Shown here in pieces: positions 12,093-22,850 of a stretch of DNA of 64,000 bases (the first letter of the stretch is position 1; every line of letters begins with the position of its first letter). Both the position numbers and the translations under genes were made by a program. The notes under the pieces are model-generated. The model was not told the origin of the DNA and did no database searches. It saw only the letters and a program-made list of their open reading frames with translations. Origin of the DNA: Enoplolaimus lenunculus (taxonomy: Eukaryota; Nematoda; Enoplea; Enoplida; Thoracostomopsidae); contig JASANG010003170.1 in NCBI GenBank assembly GCA_030248215.1, positions 248,001 to 312,000 of the forward strand, written 5' to 3'.

Positions 12093-12293
12093 TACGACAA
12101 TTCGTCGCCTATATAAATATAACTTGACGCCCAAGAGTGGCCTAATGTTTCTGAATAAAACTAAGAATAGTCCTCAACTTAATCCTACACCTAAACCGAA
12201 ACCTAAACATTATGGACGACAAATTGTCGAGTAGATGAAATTTCAGAGTACAAGTTGCCGGTCGATGAGTTGTTGGGCGACGAATTGTCGTGA
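12093..12293. mobile_element. Inverted-repeat element with CCTAAA interior
   Basis: The ends ACGACAATTCGTCGCC and GGGCGACGAATTGTCGT are inverse copies about 200 bp apart. The interior contains CCTAAACCGAAACCTAAAC. Related motifs occur near 34510 and 48290, so it is dispersed. Confidence 0.55.
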
Positions 12294-12626
12294 AGCCCAT
12301 TTCCAGATTTAGTTATACTTCAGTCCCTTTGTATCCAAATCTAACAACATTTTAGGTTTTAAACTTATAAATTTAAGCTCAAAATATAAAAAGAGGTTAA
12401 ACAGAACTTGCCAGCGAGGCGGAGGACGAAACTTCTCTGGGGTGGGGACTGAGCCTTATTGACGCCCCTCTGGCTAAAAAGCTTCTGCTATGCTGCAATC
12501 TTTAAGTAGGATTAATTTAAAACAGATAGCAGTTTCTTCTTACGAATACAAACTAAATTAAAATTTACTTTAGAATTGCAACTATTTATAATTTAGTTTA
12601 CAAGGATACATTGTACACCTGTGTTA

Positions 12627-12698
12627 TATATATATACATATATATATACATATATACATATATATACATATATATGTATATATATGTGTGTGTATACC
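12627..12698. repeat. (TA)n/(TG)n microsatellite
   Basis: Runs of TATATATACATATATAT end in TATATGTGTGTGTAT. Confidence 0.9.
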
Positions 12699-12929
12699 GG
12701 TTTTTTGTTACAAGTGCAAAAAGCAGTCTAAAAGTTTGAGTCTTAGGGTTTTTTCAAGTACCCTTCACTGTTCTAAATTCCAACCCACCGCGTTCTGAAA
12801 ACGGCTAATCTGTTCAGCGTAGATCTAAAAACTCACACGTTTAAATGCTGTCTTTCGGATAACGATTTCTAGTGAAAATAGAAAAAAAAACAATAATAAA
12901 TCCATTTATGGTGACGCTATAAGTTTGAT

Positions 12930-13115
12930 GACATTCGGCGCCGAGCGTCGCCGTCCGGCGCCGTGCGTCACCGTCCGGCGTCGTGCGTCACCGTCCGGCT
13001 CCGTGCGTCACCGTCCGGCTCCGTGCGTCACCGTCCGGCTCCGTGCGTCACCGTCCGGAGCCGTGCGTCATCGTCCGGCGCCGTGCGTCGCCATGCGGCA
13101 GCGTGCGTCACCGTG
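12930..13115. repeat. GC-rich 18-bp minisatellite
   Basis: About nine head-to-tail units of CCGTGCGTCACCGTCCGG with single-base variants. They are strikingly GC- and CpG-rich against the AT-rich surroundings. The open frames of 118 and 81 codons across it are repeat read-through. The lead-in GGTGACGCTATA and the following GATACCGTACGG recur around 24258-24380, where a shorter, diverged version sits. Confidence 0.9.
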
Positions 13116-13407
13116 CAGTATCATAGACGAATTACTCACGTCAGATACCGTACGGAGACGGACGGCGTCGACCGGCCCCGCGCCACAAAAAATGTCTTGT
13201 TTAATTAAACAATTATTGCTTTACAGGAAACTTATTTTTAATCCACGGAACCGTGACGCTGCTGAGGGAACCAGACAGTGAAAAGTTGGTTGGGCCCTTA
13301 AATTTATATGGACACATTTCGTTAAACACAAGAAGTGCCATTATCAATTGAAACGGTGAAATAAAAATAGCACTCGTATGAATTCTTTGTTCACTGGAAA
13401 CTTCGAC

Positions 13408-13569
13408 ACACGTAGACATCGGGGGCGGAATTTTTTCTGTGGAACTGCAATGCAATAGAGTAAGCTTAAGTTTTAGACTAATTCTTTTGCTTGAGTATAA
13501 GCTCATTGTTACGCGTAGACTTGTAATATGCGTATACTACTGTTATTATCCTGTTCTATACATTGGTCG
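13408..13569 (-). mobile_element. M1 element (reversed)
   Basis: It contains GGGGGCGGAATTTTTTCTGT and AAGCTTAAGTTTTAGACTAA, then TGTTCTATACATTGGTC at the end. This is M1 order in reverse, with a reduced core. Confidence 0.6.
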
Positions 13570-13878
13570 AAAGTTCTAGTGTTGTGAAATTCAAAAATGC
13601 TGCCCAGAAGATACGTTTTGCTGTTTAGTAAATTGTGGGCGTTATGAAAAATATACACTTTCATAAAATTTTACAATTTAACTTTCTAACTTCAATGTAG
13701 CTAAAAAAACCTATTCCGGTTCGCAACGCTGATTAGTGCAAACGTCTTAATCAAAATAATATCTTGAAATTGACTCAATAATAAAAAACCGCTGCAAAAT
13801 TAAAAAAATACAATTATAATCTAAAACAAAAACTTCCTTCATGAAAAATTTCAAAACATTATTCACCATTGGTAGCCA

Positions 13879-14040
13879 GGCCCGTAACCAGCTCACCCTG
13901 CTAAGATGGCGTAAAAATTTCCACGATGAGCATACAAGGGTTTTCGATGACTTACAAGCAAGGTTGAAAGTTTTCTAAGGAACGGCAGAATTTTCTAGGG
14001 GAAGCTGAGCCTTCCTCGCCCGTCTCTGGCTACGGACCCG
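13879..14040 (+). mobile_element. M2 element, complete
   Basis: The ends GGCCCGTAACCAGCTCACC and CTCTGGCTACGGACCC form the family's inverted repeat. The interior has CAAGGGTTTTCGATGACTTA, CAAGCAAGGTTGAAAG and GGGGAAGCTGAGCC. About 160 bp, non-coding. Confidence 0.75.
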
Positions 14041-14501
14041 TTCGCAGTAAATAGTTACATTCGCTAAATATCGATGCATGCGAATATATAAAGCAAACTG
14101 TTCTAAAAATAAACATCTCGGTGAAAGTTACACAAATCTAAGCGATTGCATATAACGTTTCACAAATTTCCCATCAGCAATAATTTCTGTCAGAAATGAT
14201 AAATTTTAAAATTGTCCAATCAATGACAAATATGACGCACATAATTGATTTTATTCATAACGTTGAACGCAGCTGTAAAATACAGAGGCGGATCCAGAAA
14301 TTTCTGGCCAAAAGTGCAGGCTGGCAAATGTTATGAAACGCAATTTTTTTACTGTATGCTATATATGTGCCATTAGCAGCGAACAATTGTAAAATTATCA
14401 CCAAAAAAAATTTTCTGACAGGGAAAACTTGAAAGGCATGGCAGACCTTATCATTATTTTTCACAAAAACGTCTCTGCGGTGTAAATAAGCACCGTACAT
14501 A

Positions 14502-14702
14502 CACTGTAAAAAAATGGGTAGTCAAATTGACTCTCTCGGAAACAGGCTTTTCCTGACTACACAAACTGAGTCAAATTTGACTCCGCCAGAGTCAACAGTG
14601 AATCGAATTTGACTCTGGCGGAGTCTAATTTGACTCAGTTTGTGTAGTCAAAGAAAAGCCTGTTTCCGAGAGAGTCAATTTGACTACCCATTTTTTACAG
14701 TG
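14502..14702. mobile_element. Long foldback element
   Basis: A near-perfect palindrome of about 200 bp. The ends are CACTGTAAAAAAATGGG and CCCATTTTTTACAGTG. Each arm runs about 90 bases through GACTCTCTCGGAAACAGG and TAGTCAAATTGACT-type motifs. The centre is CAACAGTGAATCGAATT. A diverged, right-truncated copy is at 50617-50785. TA dinucleotides lie close to both ends, as expected for a mariner-like target. Confidence 0.85.
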
Positions 14703-15773
14703 ATACACTTTCAGAGGCAATGTTAATGTTGAAGTTATATAGCAAAAAACCGTATCAAGTAAAAAGTTAACAACAATGCCGACTGAATTTTATTTCGAAA
14801 ATTTCATAAAATTTACGTTAATGTTTATTAAACGTTAACGGTATAAATTCTATGAAATTTCCGTGCAGAATGCCATTGTACGATAATTTCCACCACTTAA
14901 TAGGCATATATCATGAAATTTGGAATTCGTCGCTAAATATATTTTTATGTAAAACACATTTTTGACCAGTTCACACTGTCATACCAAATTTCGAACTGTG
15001 TTCATGCGCCACTGGTGGGGCGACATTTGGTTTTTTTGAGCTTCTCAAGACCTGTCCTGATAAGTCCCAACGGCAAACGATATTCTGTTGCTTATTTTCA
15101 TATCTACTCGACATTCCCTTCAGTTTGTTGTAACGCATAAACTACCTCTGAACCTATTCGCCCCGCCTGGTCTTCTAACGCTTTGTTCGCAACGATCCTG
15201 TTGGAACATTAACTTTGTACACATTTTATAAAAAGTTATACGCGGCTTGGTTGCTATAGTCATGAACGTCATGAGATATAAGCATCATAAAACACCAACA
15301 GTCTGAGGTTTGGTAACACAAACAGTCTCAGGTTTGCTAAACTGCTCTAAGAACGGTACAAGAACGCCGTAAAATTATCAATAATGCAACGCTTTTGTTT
15401 ATTTTTTTCTCACGGAACGGGCTTCCCTTTATATGTCTTAAGCTCCGCCTCGAGTGAGTTGAACCCATATGCTAAGCGTGCCGCCGTGTTTAACCGAAAG
15501 ACAAAAGACTAATTTCACAGATTATTTATGTACTGCGATGATTTTACCAAAAGTTCGTTTGCTAGTTGAATTTTGTAGTCTATTTTGAAAATTAGCCCTC
15601 GTGCTGGGCATTTAATTTACGTAACTGTCATGGTCATGGCGCCGTCAAGTAGAGCTTATGCTCGGGTCATGTCGTTTTTCAAAATTTCTATATGTACAGG
15701 AATATGTGGTGCTTTTAACACATTTACGACCATGTCATCTAAAAGTAATGGTTACAACGTGGGTTGTCCCTTG
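14703..15773. other. Unassigned intergenic sequence
   Basis: There are only short frames and no recognised element boundaries. Confidence 0.3.
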
Positions 15774-16087
15774 GGCCATTGTACAGAATAGAGGCGGAAC
15801 AGTATTATAAGCAAATTCCTAGACTAAGCCTAAGCCTAAGCCTAAGCCTAAGCCTAAGCGTAAACGTGACCATTTTGTTAACCTAAACCTGACCCTAAAG
15901 CCAAGCAAAAAATTTTGGATGAGCGTATGCCTAAGCCTAAGCCTAAGCCTAAGCCTAAGCGTAAATGTGACCATTTTGTTAAGCCTAGACTTGAGCCTAA
16001 AGCCAAGCAAAAAAATTGATCTAAAGCTTAAGCTTTACTCTTTTCTACTCCCACAAGAAAACGTTTCGTCCTTAATGTTTATATGGG
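15774..16087 (+). mobile_element. M1 element with internally duplicated core
   Basis: Termini GGCCATTGTACAGAATAG and TTTATATGGGCC are flanked by GTCCCTTG (15766-15773) and ATCCCTTG (16088-16095), an 8-bp target duplication with one change. The core holds two direct copies of a block with four or five CCTAAG units followed by GTAAACGTGACCATTTTGTT. This shows stepwise growth of the TTAGGC tract. Confidence 0.85.
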
Positions 16088-16349
16088 CCATCCCTTGAAA
16101 CATCTCTGAAATTTAATTTTTAAGTATCCATGATTTTCATCAACGGCACGTTTAAATAGAATTTCTAACTCAACTATGGGATACGCGAATATTTTACAGC
16201 TAACAAATGAATGTCGTAGGTGCATAAATATTGCATCCTGTTTTAAAAATTATCCATCTTCCTGTTCGTAGACTGCTGTTAATTTTGGTTCAACTGAACC
16301 AAAACAATAATTCCGTTACAACTTATGTTGTTTAAACTTTAAACTTTAC

Positions 16350-16554
16350 GCCAATGTAAAGAACAGGGGCGAGACAGTATTATAAGCATATGCCTAAGCC
16401 TATGCTTAAGCCTATGCCTAAAAGCTTAAGAATGAGCATATGCCTAAGCCTAAACCTAAGCCTAAGCGAAGCAAAAAATAGTCTAAAGCTTAAGTTAATA
16501 CTCTATCGCAGTCCCGCAGAAAAACGACCCGCCAATAATCCTACACGATGATCC
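16350..16554 (+). mobile_element. M1 element (F1)
   Basis: GCCAATGTAAAGAACAGGGG opens it. CCTAAGCC units and TAGTCTAAAGCTTAAG follow. The right end is eroded (CCTACACGATGATCC). Confidence 0.65.
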
Positions 16555-16727
16555 AAAGTTTGTATGCAAATTCTGTGATTTGATTTTAAATTTCAGTTGA
16601 AGAACATCACTATTGAGTTAAATTTTCGGTCCAGACTTCGGAAAAAATATTTTACTAAATTAGCCGTCAAACTGCTGCAGCAAAACAATTTGTGGTAAGC
16701 TGAAAGGTTTCAATTATCAAACTACTA

Positions 16728-17174
16728 CTGTAGTGACCCGAATAAGAGGGGGAATGATATTTATTTGGCGTCTCCAGAGGGAACTCCCCTTGTTATTCGG
16801 TTACGGACTGTTATTAATTTTCAGCCCACGCTCCGCTGCCCTTCGTTACTGATATATATCCGGTACTGCAATTATCCGTTGAATTAAACGTTTATTTGTC
16901 TTGTGTTAAAAGCTTGAGCGATAATACCAGGTTATACTTAGGAATGTACTTTCAAAATTTAAGTACGTTTTAAACTTTCGAACCCAAATTGTTTGGTTTT
17001 GGAGTCATTTATGCGCTACAATTAGGGTCAATTGACATTTATGGACTCTAATTAGGGTTCAGGAACTTTATCCCCTTACAGACTCTTATTATGGAAGCGG
17101 ACTCCAATTGATTCGGACTCAAAATGCGGACCCTTCTCTTATTATCCCTCTCCCTCTTATTCGGGTCAATACAG
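16728..17174. mobile_element. M3 element, full length
   Basis: The ends CTGTAGTGACCCGAATAAG and CTTATTCGGGTCAATACAG are inverted repeats, each bordered by TA, so the target duplication is TA. It is about 447 bp. The interior has GATATATATCCGGTACTGCA and GCGCTACAATTAGGG, shared by four other copies. The 132-codon frame beginning at 17124 runs out of this element and is not a gene. Confidence 0.8.
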
Positions 17175-17789
17175 TATGCGTTGTGTACTCAGGCACCACC
17201 GTGGATAAACCGTTTTTATTTCCGGTTCCGTTATACAACACCCCTTGAAAATTTCGCTTTTAATGATTTAATACGTTTAATTTGCATGTATATATGTATC
17301 TCAATTGACTGGCGTTTGCCTAAAACCACAAAACCTCATTTCGAAACCAGATTAGAAATCAAACGAAACCTAAATTTAAATTTACTTTTAAACCAAAGTT
17401 CATTTTGTCACCTCAAATCGTTGTTGCGGATAAAAGCAATCCTATTCGCCCGTGCGCAGGAATGCGTCAACACGATAGAGGGTAACGGGATCCCGGCACC
17501 GTTAACACCGGTACTCAGTTAATTAAACACACTGCCTTATGAATGCATAGCTATCGGTTTACTAATACTATTTTATACAATATTTTAGTCTTTTATTTTG
17601 TGCCGACCCCAGTAATCCAAATTCCTCGGTACGGAAACCGCCCCCAGTGGTGTGCAAACCAATGCGTAAATGCTTGAAACCAGCTTACTCTAAAGTGCCT
17701 GTTCTACCCTGAGTTTGTCCGCAAAATCGATTAATTATAACGCGCTGTTGGGTTTTATGCTGTTCACACACACGACGGTGAGTAAGGCG

Positions 17790-18460
17790 TTCATGCATAC
17801 AAATGGCTCTCGTTGCTTCTCGTTCTTTCTCTACAATCTTTTTGTCTCCAATTCCGTAGCCAGAACATCTTGCTATAGGGGGTTAATAATTTTGAATTGG
17901 GGCATACAAGGGTCTTTGATGAGCTGCAAGCAAGGTTGAATATATTCTAGGGAAGGCCAAAATTCTTCCAGGCGAGACTGAGGCCCTCTGGCTCCCTCTG
18001 GCTACGGACCTGTCTGTCTCTCCTTGCTCTTTGTTTCTCTCCTTGCTGTTCGTTTCTCTCTGTTTGTCTGTACGCTTCTTTTTTTCGTCATGTTCCTTTA
18101 ATTTTGTTCGTTTTTTCTCTTCTTATTCCGCTCTGTCTTATTTCTTTCTCTATTTGTTCGCTTGCTCCTGACAATGCCGTGGACAGAGAACTAGAGACAA
18201 AGGCCGAACAACAAGAAGAAGATATACTCACTTCTTAGATTTACGCTTTCTGTTCAGTTTTTTACGTTTTTCCTTTTGCTTTAATTTTATTTTTTGTCAT
18301 TCTGCTATTTCTGTTCTATTTCAATTAGTTTTTTTACGATTTCGTCCCTCTTCTCGTTTTCTAACCTCTTTCTGTTCTCTCTCATTTCGTTATCTGTCTT
18401 TCTTTCTTTTTATGGCTCTCCTTCTGTTCCTTCTTTCTAGCTATGGTCTGTCACATAATT
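17790..18460. repeat. Pyrimidine-rich (CT-biased) tract
   Basis: The plus strand is dominated by TCTCTCCTTGCTCTTTG-type sequence over several hundred bases. It is interrupted by an M2 copy (17853-18010) and a purine-rich patch near 18184-18235. No gene is seen. Confidence 0.7.
17853..18010 (+). mobile_element. M2 element
   Basis: CCGTAGCCAGAACATCTTGC opens it and CTCTGGCTACGGACC closes it. The internal CATACAAGGGTCTTTGATGA matches the family. Confidence 0.65.
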
Positions 18461-18715
18461 CTCAGCACGTGCAATATTGATGAAACCTCTCAAAATCGTG
18501 CCGCTCTCTGACACACTGTGAATGTGTGTGCAACATAGTCATTTCCGTTTCCTGTGCCGTCAAATCTGTCATGGATTTATCGTATAAACACCGAAATAAA
18601 AGTATAAAACGAAATTAATTACTTAGCTAATAGTTTCAAGGCAAATTTTAAATTCAGTGCAATTTGTGTATGACAACTGATAGCATTTAGACACGGTTTA
18701 TATAACTTAACGTCC

Positions 18716-18984
18716 CACTAAAAAATATACTTAAAATTAAGTAAAACTGTTGCCGAATTAAGTGTCGGTTTTACTTGCTATAGTGATTGGCAAAGTAGTT
18801 TTACTTAAATTTTGAGCAAACACAAACCTCTTAGCTTTACATTTACTTAATTAATCAGGAAATATTAAGAGTAGTTTGCTTTATTTATTTACATTATTTC
18901 AGCAGAGATTCAGTAAATAGTTAGTACATTTATACTTAAAATAGTTAGTAAAATATAATTAAAGTATTTTAAGTATTTAGAGTG
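18716..18984. mobile_element. M5 element, copy 1
   Basis: The left end CACTAAAAAATATACTTAAA is the imperfect inverse of the right end (ATTTTAAGTATTTAGAGTG). It aligns end to end with 28529-28784, sharing AAGTAAAACTGTNGCCGAA and TTAGCTTTACATTTACTTA. Length is about 265 bp, non-coding. Confidence 0.75.
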
Positions 18985-19474
18985 CTTTCTCTTGATAGGT
19001 TTTTGGCTATTTTTGAGCAAAGAATCAATTAAGTTGTTGTTTCTGTGTATTTTTATGACCAGAGTAGTCCTAAAATTAAGAATTTTTGGCTCTAACTGAT
19101 TTTATCCGGCTTGTATGTGTTGCTTTTGTCCATATTTTTCAAGAGCATATGTTTTGATTAGGTTAAAAAGTATATATGAGACAAGCAACTGATTCAAAGT
19201 TTCAACGGATGTTAAAATTGGTATCTTTATAAGGCTTACATTTCAACCTATTTTCAGTATTAAAAACATTTAAAATTAATATCTCGAATTGCTTAGGCTA
19301 AGTTTATTCTTTGCGCTTTTTTCGTTGATTTAAGCTGATGCTTAAACTTAGGTTTGGGAATATGCAAGTATTTTAGTTTTTAGACGTCTGTAGTAACCAA
19401 ACTCTGCCTTGGTTCACTTTTCAGTCCGTCTATTAGGCTATTTGATTTCTTGTACCCATTACTCGCTTACATTT
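18985..19474. other. Unassigned, with TTAGGC-like remnants
   Basis: Degenerate GCTTAGGCTAAG and AAACTTAGGTTTGGGAATATGC near 19290-19370 look like an old reversed M1 copy. No gene is seen. Confidence 0.35.
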
Positions 19475-19644
19475 CAAGTTTATTATAATATATTGGTATG
19501 AAATTAGCGTTAAACCAAACTACTTAACAACATATTGCAGATATTGGCTAAAATTAACTAATTAACCATCATTTTTACCACCTAATTTCGCCTCACCTCC
19601 GGCTCCGGTTCCTGCATTTTTAACCTCCGGTTGCACCCTGTTAT
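19475..19644 (-). mobile_element. CCGGAG-type element end (reversed)
   Basis: The plus strand shows CCTCACCTCCGGCTCCGG and CTCCGGTTGCACCCTG, the inverse of the terminus at 45142. ATATTGCAGATATTGGCTAA matches the inner part of that copy. Confidence 0.5.
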
Positions 19645-20082
19645 CCAGTGCGTTGGTAACACATAAACCTATTAATTTTTGTTCCAAGCCTGACTTTTAA
19701 TAACAACGTCATTGTGACAGGCTAGAAATATGATTTCATAAATTCTTGAAAATATACGTCGTATTTTAGTGAATCAAATTATTATTTTTGCTTAACACTC
19801 GTTTCAAAAGTTAATTTCGTCAAAAGTTTGGTTATATTCTGGCAAGTTTTCATGCATTACCTACCAGATAAAACGACCTAAACCCAGCATTTATTTGTTA
19901 AGTACTTGTAGACAGCGCATCGTGTAATATATTATCCGGGATATAGCAAAGATTTAATTTCGCGAGCGAATAGTTATTAAAACGTTTCTACAAGCGATGA
20001 AAATTTTCACGCTAAACGTACAGATGATATTTAAGACGTTTTAGGCAAAGTTTGGCCATTTCTAACTTTTTTCTGGGTACAG

Positions 20083-20234
20083 CGCGCCGGTAGCTAGCTC
20101 GCCTGGCTAGTGGTGCTAAACATGTTTCAATAGAAGCTGATGACTTATACAAGCAAGGTTGAAAATTTTTTATGGGGATAAAATTCGTCAATGAGGCTGA
20201 GCATGCGCTGGCCGATCTCTAGCTACAGGTCCGG
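20083..20234 (+). mobile_element. M2 element abutting a hAT insertion
   Basis: GGTAGCTAGCTCGCCTGGCT opens it and TCTAGCTACAGGTCCGG closes it. The hAT target duplication begins at 20235, so the larger element inserted exactly at the edge of this copy. Confidence 0.6.
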
Positions 20235-21276
20235 GTTAAGCGTATAGATGGGCACCGGATATCCGGATATTCGCATATGAAAAATATCCGGATATGTGTC
20301 CGAAATGAAACGTGTATCCGGATATCCGCCGGATATCCGAAATGCTGTTGTCTAAAAAATTTTTTTGGAATAATTTGCATGGCTTCACCACCAAAGTAGC
20401 TGGAGCGGACGAAAAAAATTCTGTATCTAAACCTCAGTCAGAATATTAAACCACATTTTGCACAATTGTTCCATGATGATTCAAAATCTTTATTCCTTAA
20501 CCAAAAATTGTAATATAATAGAAACCTCTACGGCCCTAAAAGTAACATGGGCATGAGTTTCTGTAGAATTCGATATACGGCTGGGTTTCACACAGGTCAA
20601 GCTTTATATGTAAATTCAATGCAACGCTAATTTACCTCTGGGACGTTTTAGCGGTTCTTTTTAACAGAAAGTTTTCTGAGTTAACACTTCATGTATCCGA
20701 GAATGATGATATCAAGTTTACTGAGAACAGTATACTATAGACTACAGATGAACACCGACTATCCGGTCCGGATAAGAAAAATGTCCAAGGACCCTTACCT
20801 TACAATTTGTCCCCACTCCCCAAATAAATTTTTTGTGATAAAATGATATGGTCATTCATTACCTTACAGTGTGTCCTCTCATCATGATACTTTCGTTAAA
20901 AATAGGGTCCTACCTTATAGTTATCCCGCTAAGAAAATTTTTTGGAGAAAAATTGCGTTTCAAAATATTTACCATCCCGCCCAGTTAGAAAGTTCTGGAT
21001 CCGCTGCTGAAAGCGCGACACCAGTATAAGTAACATGGGTTGATGTTTGTACGACTTAGCTAAAGTGTATTTCAATCTGATTCATTGTTCTTGGAAATAA
21101 AACGATTTAAGTATATATAGTTCGAGGGAAGGGTTATATTCGACTGAATCTGTATTGCAGTAGTTTAAATAAGGCAAAGGACAAGCCAAATCAACTCAAT
21201 TTTAAGTTGTCAACGCAAGTATTTATTTAGAGTGAGTAGCAATCTTCTAAACTGAATACCCAGAACTATTGAAGTG

Positions 21277-21549
21277 CTGTAGTGACTAGTGAGTGACCGG
21301 AATAATAGGTGGGACTGATATTTATTTGACCTGTTCAGAGGGTACCCCCTGTTTTTCGGTTACGGTTTGTTATTTATTTTTAACCCACGCTCCTCCACCC
21401 TTCGTTGCGCTACAATTAGGAATAATGGACATTTATGGACTCTGATTAGGGTTTAGGGACACTATGCGCTTACGGACTCTTATTAGGGATACGGACTCCT
21501 ATTGATTGGGACTCAAAATGGGTACCCCCTGTTATCCGGGTCACTACAG
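21277..21549. mobile_element. M3 element, internally deleted
   Basis: Ends match M3 (GAGTGACCGGAATAATAGG and GTTATCCGGGTCACTACAG). Relative to 16728-17174, about 170 bases are missing: CACCCTTCGTT is joined directly to GCGCTACAATTAGG. Confidence 0.75.
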
Positions 21550-22180
21550 TACTGCACTCAAAATAATATTTCTGAATTTAAGAAAAAATTTCTTACATTT
21601 GAGAAATATGATTAGCAAGGTGCACTTGAAAAGTATTTCTGTTATAACAGAAATGTTTTCAAAAAACGTTTTGAAACAAAGTCTGAAAATAAACGTTTTC
21701 CAGTTATTTAGAAAAATTGTCTTAAATATCAACAAAACTTTTGAGGCCCATGTATAGTTGAGTGCCGTCACAAAATCCCACCGTCCCAACTAAAAAATTG
21801 ATAGTTTTGTTTGTCGTCGGATTTTGGAATTTTTGAGATGTTGGGATTTTGCGATTTCAATAAAATTCATCGAAAGCAATTCCTTAGGCTTACGCTTAGG
21901 CTTAGAGTTAAGATTATGCAATCCTTTGGTTCAAGATTTAGGTTTAGGAACATGCAACGCTCCGTCTTTAGGCTTAGGTTTTTAGGTGTTTATCCGTAAC
22001 ATCTGGTGTAACGCTAAAGATATACATTTTAGAGGTGCCTTAGCCTTAGGCGTAGGCTTTGACTTAGTCTATGGCTCAGGCTTAGGCCTAGGCATAGGCA
22101 TAGTTTTAGGACGCTGAGGCTTTAGGAATTGGTTTAAACGCAGATTAAACCATAAATGACCATTACGAGCTAAGTCTTAG

Positions 22181-22328
22181 GGTCCCATGTATAGAACAAG
22201 GCCGGATCGTTTTCCGTAGGGGCTATAATAGAGTCAGTTTAAGCTTTAGACTATTTTTTGCTTAGGCTTAGGCTTAGGCTTAGGAATATGCTTATACTGC
22301 TGTTCTGGCCCTGTTCTATACATGGACC
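22181..22328 (-). mobile_element. M1 element (F3), nested
   Basis: The termini GGTCCCATGTATAGAAC and GTTCTATACATGGACC are inverse. AGTCTTAG before and ATCTTAGG after suggest an 8-bp target duplication, offset by one base and with one change. The core is GGCTTAGGCTTAGGCTTAGG. Confidence 0.75.
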
Positions 22329-22619
22329 ATCTTAGGCATAGGCTTAGGCTTAGGCTTTCGCTTAAGTTTACGCTTAGGCTTTAGGAGCCGGTTTTGTTTA
22401 AGCATAGATTAGACCACAGATAGCATTGGCTTCGGCTTAAGCCGAGGCTTTCTGAATAGGTTTTAAACAAACTTAGATTACATCTTGAATAACTCTTGGG
22501 CTAAATCTTAGGCTTAGGACTAGGCTTAGGCTTAGCTTACGGTTAGCCTTGGGCTTTGACTTACGCTTAGGCTGAGGCTAGGCCTTGGGCTCAGTTAGGC
22601 TTAGGTTTAAGAGCATTTC

Positions 22620-22850
22620 ACCTTCTACTATATCCCGAAATCCCAAAATCCCAAAATCCCACCTTCGACCATATCCCAAAATCCCACCTTCGACCATATC
22701 CTGCAATCCCAAAATCCCAAAATCCCACCTTCAACCATATCTCGAAATCGCAAAATCCCACCTTCGACCATATCCCGAAATCCCAAAACAAACCTTCGAC
22801 CATATCCCAAATTCCCAAAATCCCAAACTCCCACCTTCGACCACACATCA
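22620..22850. repeat. Tandem repeat built from CCCAAAATCCCACCTTCGAC
   Basis: About eight irregular units of roughly 25-33 bases (CCCACCTTCGACCATATCCC plus GAAATCCCAAAAT). The unit resembles the CAAAATCCCACC stretch of the F4 terminal repeat that encloses it. The overlapping open frames on both strands are repeat read-through. Confidence 0.85.

Noticed and set aside
12925-13281. 118-codon arginine/proline-rich protein
   Set aside because: It is a read-through of the 18-bp minisatellite, with other frames equally open because the unit is a multiple of three.
17124-17522. Secreted protein with signal peptide (132 codons)
   Set aside because: The leucine-rich start is encoded by the M3 right end (CTCTTATTCGGG region), so it is a repeat artefact joined to flanking sequence.
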